From assembly GCA_009193035.1 (NCBI GenBank), contig SWDT01000060.1, forward strand, positions 413,058 to 477,057: a stretch of 64,000 nt of DNA. The letters are read 5' to 3'. The translations under genes and the position numbers were made by a program. Positions 1-12,600 of this stretch are shown here, piece after piece. The notes beneath the pieces are model-generated. The model was given only the letters and a program-made list of their open reading frames with translations, did not search any database and was not told where the DNA came from. This DNA is from Halicephalobus mephisto (lineage: Eukaryota; Nematoda; Chromadorea; Rhabditida; Panagrolaimidae). Numbering within the stretch: position 1 is the first letter of the stretch; each line of letters begins with the position of its first letter.

Positions 1-52
1 CGACCATTTTTGTCGATTTTTACTAATTTCACTGTTCTTTTTTCATCAACAG

Positions 53-87
53 GTCTCCGAAAATCAAAGTACTCATTTTTGTCTCAG
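53..87 (+). CDS. Possible upstream exon of the LIM-9/Limpet gene
   Basis: A 35-nt segment lies between a good acceptor (TTTTTTCATCAACAG) and a GT at 88. Read in the frame that ends on a codon boundary, it stays open and joins in frame to the exon at 3605, which is itself open upstream of its first ATG. It could therefore be an alternative 5' coding exon of the LIM gene. The segment is very short and I have no homology for it, so it may equally be a chance match or 5' UTR. Confidence 0.25.
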
Positions 88-3000
88 GTTAAATCATATT
101 ATTTTTGATCTTAAGTAAAAATATTTTTTTTAAATAAAATAATTATTTTTTTTTTTAATTTTTCTAAATAAAATAATTTTTTTTTAATTTTTTAAATAAA
201 ATAATTTTTTTAAATAAAATAATTTCTTTAAAATCACATTTCTCAAATAAAATTATTTTTTAAAAATTTTTTAAATAAAATTATTTTTTTTTTAAATTTT
301 TTAAATAAAATTTTTTAAATAAATTTTTTTTTAAATTTATTGAGTGGACTTGAACTTTGTCTTGATTGATTGATTAATCGAGAATTTAAAAATTCTCAAA
401 AAACATGAGTCAGAAAAAAGTGAAACTGTATTTTTTATTTTTTATTTAAAAAATTTCTTATTTCTGAAATTTTTGTGCGAGATCAATGTGATTTGAAAAA
501 ACCGGTAGTCGTTTCTGGACCAATATGATCTGAAATGAAAAAAATAAAAAATCCTAACCGGAAATTTGACCACCGAATGAAATGAAGTCTTGTTGGTTTA
601 AAGATTGTACGGTTTTTATAAAATTAATTATCGTCTCAAAACCAAAAAGATCTTAAAAAAATTAATTTTTGTGTCGAAACTAAAAAAAAAGAATTTTCGT
701 GTCGAAACTAAAAAATTAATTATCGTCTCAAAACCAAAAAGATCTTAAAAAAATTAATTTTCATTTCGAAACCAAAAAAAAGAATTTTCGTGTCAAAACC
801 GAAAAATAATTTTTGTGTTGAAACGAAAAAGATTTTAAAAAAAATTAATTTTCGTGTCGAAACCAAAAAATAATTTTTGTGTTGAAACGAAAAAGATTTT
901 AAAAAAAATTAATTTTCGTGTTGAAACCGAGAAATTAATTATCGTGTCGAAACGAAAATGATTTTAAAAAAAATTAATTTTTGTGTTGAAACCGAGAAAT
1001 TAATTATCGTGTCGAAACGAAAAAGATTTTAAAAAAAATTAATTTTTGTGTCGAAACTAAAAAATTAATTTTCGTGTTGAAACGAAAAAGATTTAAAAAA
1101 AATTAATTTTCGTGTCGAAACCAAAAAAAATCATTAAAAAATAATTTCCGTTTTGGGATCAGAAGAATCTTCAAAAATCCACTTTTTTGAGACAATTAAG
1201 ATCTTCAAAAAATGATTTTTTTTGGAAATCAACTAATCTAAAAAATATTTTTATTTTGGATCATAAAGATTGTGAAAAAAAGCACTTTTTTTGAGATTAG
1301 TTAATTTTTAAAAATGCTTTTATTTTAAATAATCAAAATTTTCAAAAAATGATTTTCTTTTTGAAATTAGTTAATTTTTAAAAATATTTTTATTTTGGAT
1401 CATAAATATCTTCAGAAAACCACTTTTTTTTGAGATTAGTTAATTTTTAAAAATATTTTTATTTTGAATAATCAAAATTTTCAAAAAATAATTTTTTTTG
1501 AAAATCAACTAATCTAAAAAATGCTTTTATTTTGGATCATAAATATCTTCAGAAAACCACTTTTTTTTGAAATTAGTTAATTTTTAAAAATATTTTTATT
1601 TTAAATAACTAAAATTTTCAAAAAATGATTTTCTTTTCGGGACCACTAAGACTAAAAATTTTCATTCACATTGAAACCACTACAACCTTGAAAAAATCGA
1701 AAAAATTAATTACCGTAATCAGACGCGAAAATAGTCAAAAAAATTTCCACAGACTTTTGATCCTTGGCTGTCTGTCTTCATCATCGTCATTTTCGATTTT
1801 AGACAGTCTTGGACGCTTTGTTCCGTTACAGTCGGTTCATTGGACCAGATTTTCCCTCACGTTGTCTTTGAAGAACTTGTTTTGAGCCCCGTGGGCCCGA
1901 CGCGGCTCTCTCGAACGCACAACCTACCTGACTTCCGATCACCGATCCTGGTCCTGATCGAAACATGATTTTTTGGATTCCACCAAGTCAAGTGGAAATT
2001 GATTAAAGTTTATTTACTAATTTTTTATAACTATCACGTCGTCAGAAGTCTTGCAGTTTAGTCAAAAGTTGGAAAACAGTCGGAAATGTCACGGAAAATT
2101 TTTTAATTTTTCATATTTTTAAAAGTTTTAGAATTTTTAGAAATTTTTAAATTTTTCGTTTTTTAAAAGTTTTAGAATTTTAAAAATTTTTTAAATTTTT
2201 CGTTTTTTAAATTTTTAGAATTTTTAGAAATTTTTTTAATTTTTCGTTTTTTAAAAGTTTTAGAATTTTAAAAATTTTTTAAATTTTTCGTTTTTTAAAT
2301 TTTTAGGATTTTTAGAATTTTTTAAAATTTTTCGTTTTTTAATTATTTAGGATTTTTAAAAATTTTTAAATTTTTAGAATTTTTATAACTTTTTTAAGTT
2401 TTTAAATTTAAAAAAAAATTTTTTAGAAATCTTTAGAATTTACCGTAATCTGGTGGAAATTTTCCTGGCCATGCGGAACTTTAATTTTTTGAATTTTTTT
2501 TGAAAGTTTTTCTCGAAACTGTTTTTCCGCTTTGTGTAATTTTTAGTTTAAAAAAATATATTTTTAAAATCGAAAAAAAATATTTTTTAAATTTAAAAAA
2601 TAATATTTTTTAAAATTCAAAGTGGAAATTTTACGCTTTTTTGAATTTTATTTTTACATTTCTGAAAATTTACTAAAATTATTTTTTCTAAAATTTCGGG
2701 GAAAATATTTTTTGGAAAAAATTTGTTTTTGACAAGTAAAATTCAAAAATGAACATAGTATTTTCTAAACCCTGAGATACTGTAGATTATTATTTGAGAA
2801 AATTCAGGAATTTTTCTATCAAGATCAATGTCGAATTTTAAATTTTCTTCTTGAGACCGAAAATTTTTAATTTTCTTGTTGGGACCAAAAATCGAAAATT
2901 TCTAAATTTTTTAACTTTCTTGTTGAGATAGAAAGTTTTTAATTTTCTTTTTTAGACCAAAAATCGAAAATGTCCAAATCTTTAATTTTCTTGTTGAGAC

Positions 3001-3604
3001 CAGATATCTGAAATCTTTCAAAAAAATTAGATTTTCTTGTTGAAACCGAAAATCCAAAGTCTTAAATTTTCTTCCTAAAATTACAATTTCAAAGTTTTTA
3101 AAATATGAAATTTAATGTTTTTCTAAATTTTCTTTCTAAAATTACAACTTCAAAATTCCTAAAATATGAAATTTCTTCTTCGAAATTAGAAATTTAAATT
3201 TTTCTAAATTTTCTTCTTGAGACCACAACTTCAAAATTTCTTCTTCGAAATCAGAAACTTAAATTTTTTAAAATTTTCTTCTTAAAATTACAACTTCAAA
3301 ATTCCTAAAATATAAAATTTCTTCTTCGAGATCAGAAATTTAAATTTTTCTAAATTTTCTTCCTGAGACCACAACTTCAAAACCTCTCGAAAATTGCCTG
3401 TTCATCGAAAATCAAAAATATTGTTTCACTTGACCTTGATTGACCTTCATCCAACTTTTTTAAAACTGCCAGATTATCCGAAATTATTTTTTTCATTCCA
3501 ATTTAAAAACGGATTACAATTTACAAATTTCGATTGTTTCGTGGTTGTTGTAAAAAAATAAATTTTAAAAATAATTTTTTTTTAGTTTGAGTGTGAAATT
3601 TCAG
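88..3604 (+). repeat. 5' non-coding region/intron with tandem GTGTCGAAAC repeats
   Basis: About 3.5 kb without a supported gene. From about 640 to 1135 a degenerate tandem array repeats TTTTCGTGTCGAAAC followed by AAAA-rich spacers. From 1190 to 1620 a second array repeats TTAGTTAATTTTTAAAAAT. From 2840 to 3400 a third array repeats CTTCTTGAGACC-like units. The rest is T/A homopolymer-rich except for a more complex island at about 1760-1975. Confidence 0.7.
1760..1975. other. Non-repetitive GC-richer island in the first Limpet intron
   Basis: About 215 bp of mixed composition, including GAGCCCCGTGGGCCCGACGC near 1887, interrupts thousands of bases of AT-rich repeat. No convincing coding exon is present. 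It could be an enhancer, an alternative promoter or an old insertion; the sequence does not say which. Confidence 0.35.
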
Positions 3605-3628
3605 GAATCCGGTGTAAGTGGAGGTAGT

Positions 3629-6600
3629 ATGGCGATGATTGCTACAGTACACCCATATAATTCAAGAAATAATAATTCTTCAGTCAACACTCCTTCCAGC
3701 GGATTCAAGATTGAAGACGTCACTGATGATCCTAAGGTTTTTGTTTTTTCGAAAAATTTTTGTTAAATTTTAAATTTTGTGTCGTGTTTGATTTTTTTAA
3801 TTTTTGGTTTTATAACGAAAATTTGAATTTAAAAATCCGTTTGGCGTTGTGTTCTGAAGTGCTGATAATTTTTCCGTTTTTTGTGGTTTCAAAACGAAAA
3901 TGTAGATTTAAATGTTAAATTTCCCGCCAAATTGGCGTTTTGTTCCGAATGCCACAAGTATTGTGGTTCTTGAAGCGAAAATTGTAATTTTCGACTAATT
4001 TGGGATTGTGTTCTGAGTGCCAAATTAATTTTCCTGTTATTAATAATTATTAGACAAAAAAAATTTTGAATTTAGAATTTCCCGCCAAATTGGCGTTTCG
4101 TTCCGAATGCCACAAGTACCATAGTTTTATAGCGAAAATTATAATTATTATACAATATTGAAATTCCGATTATTTCGTCAACTTGGCGCAGGATTTTGAA
4201 TGCCAAATTTACTATTTTTCAACTTGCAGTTAATTTTTTTAGATTTTTTTTATTTTTAGATTTTTAGATTTTTTAATAAGTAATTTACAGTACCAAACCG
4301 ACGACGAAGAAGAACTCGAAGGTGCTCTGGTGGAGTACTGTCGTCTGGACAAAACCGCAAAACCGAAACATGCCGTTTTCGAGCCGAATTCCGCCAGATC
4401 TATGAACAACAATGATAAGGTTAGTTTTTAACTATTTTTAGTTTTTTTATTTTATAAAATAAAAATTGTCCAATTTTAAATTGGATGTAATTAAAGTTTA
4501 ACGATTTTCTACTCGACCAAGTCAAAAACTTTATAAAAAGTCCCAAACTGGCACGCAAAGCAACAAATCTCCTCTGGCATCTCTTCTCTGAAAATTCTGT
4601 GCGGATGAGCGAATCTGGGGACTCACATTGACTCGGCCTTTGTTGTCTTGACGTTTCCGGGACTTGGCCCAGCTAGGATCTCAAGAAGATGACTTGTTGT
4701 CCTCCTTCTGATTCAGCGTTATCTAACCAGAAATTATTGAAAGTGGATTTAGTTCGGGACATTTGTTTCTGAAATTTCTGTTCTTTAAAATTCTCTCAGA
4801 CTTTTGGAATAACTATTTTCAATGAAAAAATCTCAAAAGAAAAAATTCCTAAATAATAAAAAAACTAAAATTTTTTAAGTTAAATTTTTATATTTAAAAA
4901 AATTAAATTTTATAATTTTTAATTAATTTCCAAAGTACAGTATGCTTTTTCTAAAGATTTACGTTTTCCGAAATTAAAAAATTTCAATTTTTTATTAAAG
5001 TTAAATTTTTATATTTAAAAAAAATAAATATAATTTTGTAATTTTTAATTAATTTTCAAAGTACAGTATGCTTTTTCTAAAGATTTACGTTCTTCAAAAT
5101 TTTAATTTCTCATGAAAGTTAAATTTTTATATTTTTGATTAATTTTCAAAGTACAGTATGCTTTTTCAAAAAATTTAAGTTTTTTTATAATTTTAATTTT
5201 TCATGAAAATTAAATTTTAATTTTTAATTAATTTTTAAATACAGTATGCTTTTTTTTAAAGATTTTAGTTTTTTTAAAAAATCCAATTTTTTGAATTTCG
5301 CGCGGTTTGGTGTTTCGGTCCCATTTTGAAAGTTATGAAATTTTTTGTCAAGATCCTATCCAGCGTCCTAATCTCTGTGAAGAAATATCAATTTTTATAA
5401 TGGAGTTGTTTTTGCAACTCCCAAAACGAAAATAAAACTTTCCAACTCCCAAGACGAAAGTACAAGTTCAAACATGCGATGTGCGAATCCGGGTCTTAAC
5501 TCCCAAACCGAATGTTCGAATTTTAACTTTCAACTCCCAGGATGAAAAGCCACATTTTTATTCTTTAGACGAAAATACAAATTTTTGTCTTTTACTCTCG
5601 AAACGAAAATTTATTTTCTGAATCTCGAAGCGAAAACTGAAATTCTGGTTCTGAAAATGAATATTCGAATTTACATTTTTTATTCCTAGAACGAAAATTC
5701 GAATTTTGATTTTCTCTACTTTCGAAACGAAAGTTTACTTTTTTTTCTCACAACGAAAATTCGAATTCTGATTATTTACTCCTAGAACGAAAATTTGAAT
5801 TTCGACTTTTTATTCCTACAACGAAAATTCACTTTTTTCTCACAACGAAAATTCGAATTTTGATTTTTTACTCCTGGAACGAAAATTTACTTTTTTCTCA
5901 CAACGAAAATCTAAATTTTAATTTTTTACTCCTGGAATGAAAATTTACTTTTTTCTCACAACGAAAATTCGAATTCTGATTATTTACTCCTGGAACGAAA
6001 ATTTGAATTTACATTTTTTCTACTTTTAGAACGAAAATTCACTTTTTTCTCACAACGAAAATTTGAATGTCGATTTTTTACTCCTGGAACGAAAATTTAC
6101 TTTTTTCTCACAACGAAAATTCGACTTTAAAGTTTATGTATATAATAAAACCCACACTCCATTTTCGGACTTTATAATGACGTCAATTTTCTGAAATATG
6201 TCCCCTAGAATTTTAATAACCATCCATCTTTACCCGTTTTATTTCGAAAACAAAAACTTCAAACTTTGTCAAAATTCTCCAGAGACAATCCTCAAGTTTT
6301 TTCGAAACACTTCCAATTTTTGCAAATTCCCTTTTTTCGGAACTGACAAAAGTCAGATTTTTTACTTTTTAAAACAAAAACAAACAAATTTTGAAATAAA
6401 TATTATTTTTTAAAAAATAAATTCGCAAAAATAATTTTGAAATTCTATTTTTTTAAATTAATGATTAAAATTGAAGCAAAATGATCTTGAAAAAAACTTT
6501 TTAAAATTTACAAAAAATTTTAGAATTCTCAGTTTTGAAAATATTTTTGAATTTTGGAAATTTCAGAATTTTTTTAAAAATTTAGAAATTTTGGAAATTT

Positions 6601-9600
6601 TAGAATTTTTGTGATATTTTTAAACATTTTTGAATTTTTGTGAAATTTTTAAAGATTTTTAAATTTTTTAAATTAATTTTTTGGAAAATTTCAGAAATTT
6701 TTGAAGAATTTTGAAATCTTCAGGAACTTCTATAAAATTTTCGGAGATTTCTGAGCTATTTACTGCATTCTAGGTAATTCTAAAAAATTCCAAATTTTTG
6801 AAAATTCTAAAATTATATTTTTGATTCCGGAAGATTCTAAAATTTTAAATAAATTCTGAATTTTCTACGAAATTTTAGAAACTTGTTTTAAATTTTCTAA
6901 AATTCTAAAAAATTTCGGAAATTTGAAAAACGTCATTTTGAAAATTCCAAAATTTCGGAAATTCTAGAACTGTCTACTTGATTCCGGAAGATTCTGTTTT
7001 TTGTGGAATTTTAATTTTAAAAAATTATAAAAAACAACATTAGTTTATTTTTTTGAGGAAATTGGATTTTGAAAAACAATTGGCCGATTTTAGAACTAAA
7101 GTCGCTTCATTGTTTAGTTTTTCCAAATTTATTTATTTTTTTTTTTTTTTGAAGAAAATATTTTTGAAGAATACATAATATGAGAGTATTGATTATGATT
7201 TCTATTTTCGGACTTTTTTATGTAAAAATTATTACTTTTATTATTTTCAATTTTCTTGGATTTAAAAAATTCTTAATTTTAAACCATTACGGTAAAAAGT
7301 GAATTTTCCGTTCGAGAGTCAATTTTTTATTTTTATTTAAAATAACTTTTTTTAAATTTTATTAAAAATTATTTTTTTAAAATATTTTATTAAAAATTAT
7401 TTTTTTAAGTTTTATCAAAAATTTATTTTTTAAATATTTTATTAAAAATTTATTTTTTAAAAATATTTTATCAAAATTTATTTTTTTGAGTTTTATTAAA
7501 AATTATTTTTAAAAATATTTTATTAAAAATTTACTTTTAAGTTTTATTTAAAATTTATTTTTTTTAAAGTTTTATTTAAAATTTATTTTTTTTAAAGTTT
7601 TATTTAAAATTTATTTTTTTTAAAGTTTTATTTAAAATTATTTATTGTAATTTTTAATAAGAAAAAAACAAAAATTTTCAAAAAATTTAAAAAAAAATAA
7701 AAATTTTTGAAATTTTCTCAAACGGAAACCCTGATCGTTTACAGTAATATGACTAAATTTGTTTTTTAATTTTTTCGTATTTCCTCTTTTGATCTTTTAT
7801 AATTTTTTTATTAAATTTATTTTTAAATTTATTTTTAAATTTTATTATCAAGCACTTTTCTTGATTGTCTTTGGAATTACGTAAAAGTTTAAATTTAAAT
7901 TTAGAAAAAATGTGTCCTTCCTCGTTTTTTGACATCTCTGGATTAGGCTACACAAAAAGTGTAACTTTTAGTCCACTAACAAATGAAAATTGTCACTATT
8001 TTGTTGCACTTTTCGTCACAAATGCCAAATATAAAAACTGTGATGTTTTTGTCACATTTCGCATTTGTTACGGGACTAAAAATTATACTTTTTTGTGTAA
8101 AAAATTGGCGAAAAGTTCTTATTGTCAAAGATTGGCGAAAAGTTCTTAATGCTACTGATTGGCGAAAAGTTCTTAATGCCACGGATTAGCTAAATGTTCT
8201 TATTGTCAAAGATTGGCGAAAAGTTCTTATTGTCAAAGGTTGGCGAAAAGTTTTTAATGCTACTGATTAGCTAAATGTTCTTGATGCCACAGATTGGCGA
8301 AAAGTTCTTATTGTCAAAGATTGGCGAAAAGTTCTTAATGCCACGGATTAGCGAAATGTTCTTATTATCAAAGATTGGCGAAAAGTTCTTAATGCCACAG
8401 AATGGTAAAATGCTCTTATTATCGAAGATTGGCGAAAAATTATTATTATTACTCAAAAAGTGTAACTTTTAGTCCACTAACAAATGAAAATCGTTACTAT
8501 TATTTTTTAATTTTCGTCACAAAAGTCGAATATTTATGAAAAATTTGACTATTACATTTCGCAATTGTTACTGGGCCAAAAGTTACGATTTTTTGTTTGT
8601 ACGTTCTTTGACAAGGACTGGATGGATGGGGAATACGGTAGAACAAAACACAGCCTAATAAGATTAAAGATTTTCAGAGAGAATTTTGTTAATTAAGGAT
8701 AGTTACTGATTTTTTTGAAATTAAAAAATAATAACCTATTGTTTCAAATGTGTAATTTTCAAAGATATTCTCCAGATATTTTCCCGCGATTATTGACTAG
8801 GTTCTATAGAAAAATCAACTTTTGGATAGTGACTGAAGGTGGAAGTTAATCGTCAGAAGTAGACACTATCCAAAAATAATTTTTCTCTTCGACTAAGAAT
8901 GTAAATTCGGATAGTGACTGACGAGACAATTTATTTTTAAAAATAAACACTATCCAAAGTTGATTTGTTTTGTTCTGAAAGCAAACTTGGATAGTGACTG
9001 AAGGTGGAAGTTAATTGTCAGAAATAGACACTATCCAGAAATAATTTTCCTCTTTGACTAAGAATGTAAATTCGGATAGTGACTGACGAGACAATTTATT
9101 TTTAAAAATAAACACTATCCAAAATTGACTTTTTCAACTTCAAAGTAGTTTTGGATAGTGACTAACGAAGACGGCTTGTCCCTCATCTCAGTCACTGTTC
9201 TGGTTATCAAGAATCGTAACGTTTTGTGTTCCTTGAAATTCTAAAGACACTTATTGAATAAGGACTTTAAATGCTCTCAAGGACCCCGGAATATTTCATT
9301 TCGTCAATGAACTTTTTTTTCATCAGTAATTATTTATGTATTTTTAGTTTTTTAACCAACTTCCCCGATCAGGAGCTGGGACTCCCTCTTGGAAATCCTC
9401 GACGGTCGCTAATCAACATCAGATGGCTCACATAATCGACGTTGAAGTCGGACAGCCGTGCTCTGCCATGGCTTCCTGTAAGTGCTTCGGCTTCAGACCC
9501 CATCAATGGAGGTCAGTTTGTTTTCAAAAAAATACGAAATTTAAAATTTAAAAATTTAATTCTTAAAAATTTTAAAATTTAAAAAAGTTAAAAAAGTTAA

Positions 9601-12600
9601 AAATTTAAATTTTAAAAATTTTAAAAAATATAAAATTCTTATAAATTTCTAAAAAATACAAAATTTTAAATTTAAAAAAATTTAAGAATCTAAAATCTAA
9701 AAAAATTATAAAACTTAAAAAAACTTTGAAATTATAGTTTTCAGAAAATTAAAAAGCAATTTTTTAATTTTAAAAAAAATTTTTATTTCGAAATAAAAAT
9801 AAATAAATTTTTTTAATTTCGAAATTCATAAAAATAAAGATTTTTTAATTTCGAAATAAAAATAAATAAATTTTTTTAATTTCGAAATTTATAAAAAGTA
9901 AAAAAATTTTTTAATTTCGAAATTCATAAAAATAAAGATTTTTTTAATTTCAAAAAAAGTAAGAAAAGCATTATTTCGTGCATTTTGATCCTTATATTTA
10001 TCCCCCAGAACACTGCTGTTATTATTTGCTTTAGCTTCTACAATTTCCAGAAAGTTTCTGCATCCAGAATGAGGCCGAGCCAACTTTGCATTCTGGAAGC
10101 ATCCTCTTTTGGCATAGGTTATCTCGAGTAGAAAATTGCTTATTTTTGTTAACTGGTATCTCATAGACCATTCAAAAATTCAGTAAAAATTTCCGGAATC
10201 TTCCAAAATTCTGAATCTTAAAAATTTTGGGATTTTTGAAAATTTAATAAAAAATAAAAAATTTTTTAAATTTTCGAAATTTTTTTAAATTTTTAGAATT
10301 TGATGGATTTTTGACATTCGGTAAAATTTTCCGAAGTTTTTAAATTTTCAAAAAGACTTCTGAAGGTTTCTAGAATTCGATAAATAAAATTTTCGAAATT
10401 TTAAAATTTTTGAAATTTCATAGATTTTTTAAAATTTTTAGAATTTGATGGATTTTTGAGATTTCTAAATAAATTTTCCTAGAATTTCGTAAAAGTTTTA
10501 AAATCTTCTGAAATTTCCAAAGATCTCACAAAAGTTTGAAAATTTCCTAATTTTTTTATTTTAAAAATTTCTTTCAAATTTTATTTAAAAAATCTAATTT
10601 TTTAAAATTTCTTAATTTTTTTCAAATTTTATAAAAAAAATCCAATTTTTTAAAATTTCTAATTTTAGTTCAGTTAAATTTTTAATAAAATTGAAAAAAA
10701 TTAAGTTTTAAAATTTTATATAAAATGCAATTTTTTTTCGAAATTGGCTCCGATTCAAATTTTTAAAATTTTTATTTTTGAAAAAAACAGAAAGCTTTTA
10801 AAATCGATTTTGTTTTAGTTTTCGCTGCCAGATGGAACATTGTCAAAGATTGAAAAATAATATTTTTTTAAAATTAAAAAACAATAAATCGTGGGAGAAT
10901 TTTTTCACGGATCTTTAGTCTTTGAAATTCTGAATTATTCTGAAAAATTGCCGGAAGTAAATTGTCTTAGAGAGAAATTGATTGAATTAGGACTGCATTT
11001 GGAGGCTAATTGTGAGATAATAATTGGAATTTTTGGCCTGCAGAGAGGATTTAGAATCGGCAGCTCGCGCCCGGTTACGCACGTTGCGAGCATACCTAGT
11101 TGAAGAAGGTTGAAAAATTTAATTTTATTTGTACTTTTTTTTAGAGAAATTTTGAAATATTTTATGTCGATTATTTGTAATTTTATAATTGGCAGCTCGC
11201 GCCTGGTTACGCATGTTGCAAGCATACTTTGGAATTTTTTGTCATTGATAAATTTAGAAAGTTTATTAATGATTTTAGAAGATTCACAAATAACATTTGA
11301 AAGTTCATTAATAACTTCTGAAAGTTCATCAATGAATTTAAAAAATCCATCAATAACTTCAGAAAGTTCATCAATGAGTTTAAAAAAATTCATCAATGAA
11401 TTTCCTTTAATCCATCAATAACTTCTGAAAGTTCATCGATGAATTCAAAAAGTTCATTAATAACTTCAGAAAATCCATCAATGAATTTTTTTAATCCATT
11501 AATCACTTTTGAAAGTTCATCGATGACTTAAGAAGATTCATCAGTGATTTTTTTTAACCCATGAATGATTTTTGAAAGTTCATCAATGAATTCAGAAAAT
11601 CCATCAATAACTTCAGAAAGTTCATCAATGAGTTTAAAAAAATTCATCAATGAATTCAGAAACCGGAAAAACGTCATTTTGAATTCTTCTTTCTCTTCAA
11701 GTCTTGGATTTGTTACGGAATCAGATTGTACATCCTGTTTGTCTTCGAAATTCCATTCAACTTTTAAATTTTAAAATTCTGCTTTAACGCCTCCGGGCAA
11801 ATGACGACTTCCTAGTGTCATTTGGTCAGATTCAAATTTGTCAAAGATGCAAGGCCCAGATTTTCCTCTTCCCAAGAGGACTTAATATCATCTTTGTTTA
11901 CGACGCCCCTGGCAGTTTTTAAAATTTCTTAAAAAGTCAATTTTTATTTTTACCAATTTTTAAAAAAAGTCATTTTTTTTTTCAAATTTTAAAAACTTTA
12001 AATTTTAAAAAAATTTTTTAAAATATTTTTTTTTTGAATTTTTTAAAATATTTTTTTTTTGAATTTTTTTAAAATATTTTTTTTGACTTTTTTAAAATAT
12101 TTTTTTTTGAATTTTTTTAAAATTTTTTTTTTAAATTTTTTAAAAATATTTTTTTTTTTTTGACTTTTGATCTAAAACCAAATTTGTCTTTTTCGTTGTA
12201 GGAGTCGATTTTTATCTAATTTTACTTATTTCATTTTTTTGTTTTTAAATCCTTTGACTTTTTTGACAAAATGGCCAGAGGCAAATTTTCTATTTTTGCC
12301 ATTGAAATTTTTGGAATTTTGCAAAATTTAGTTGGAAGTTTTGAATTTTTAAAATATTTTTATAAATTTTAATTTTTTAAAATTAAATAGAAAATTTTTG
12401 AAATTTTAAAATTAAATATGAAATTTTTATAATTTTCTATAATTTAGAAAATTTTAGAATTTTATGAAATTTTTTACAATCTACTGTAATTTTATAAAAT
12501 TTTACAGAATTTAAAAATTTTATAAAATTTTATAGATTTTAAAAATTTTATGAAATTTTTATGATCTACTGTAATTTTATAAATTTTACAGAATTTAAAA

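Larger units (their letters stand above)
4420..9347 (+). repeat. Long Limpet intron: tandem arrays and AT-rich filler
   Basis: A complex island lies at about 4545-4760. Degenerate copies of a CAAAGTACAGTATGCTTTTT unit occupy 4925-5260. At 5400-6130 a tandem array alternates ACTCCTGGAACGAAAATT and TTTTTCTCACAACGAAAA. Long A/T tracts run from 6420 to 7740. Two palindromic elements with a minisatellite between them (7949-8601) and a hairpin cluster (8822-9170) are listed separately. No coding exon is supported. Confidence 0.65.

Noticed and set aside
7865..8472. Open frames on both strands across 7.9-8.5 kb
   Set aside because: They come from a palindromic MITE and a 27-bp minisatellite whose period is a multiple of three.
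8822..9170. Regularly spaced repeats that look like a CRISPR array
   Set aside because: Arms are short, alternate in orientation and lie in introns of a eukaryotic gene; there are no cas genes and no direct-repeat/spacer structure.
10060..10105. Possible microRNA-like hairpin (GCATCCAGAATG / CATTCTGGAAGC)
   Set aside because: The stem is only about 12 bp, too short for a microRNA precursor, and no other support exists.
10935..11421. 153-codon minus-strand frame and overlapping plus-strand frames
   Set aside because: They are formed by a tandem TTCATCAATGA array and a duplicated GC-rich hairpin; no codon bias or homology supports them.
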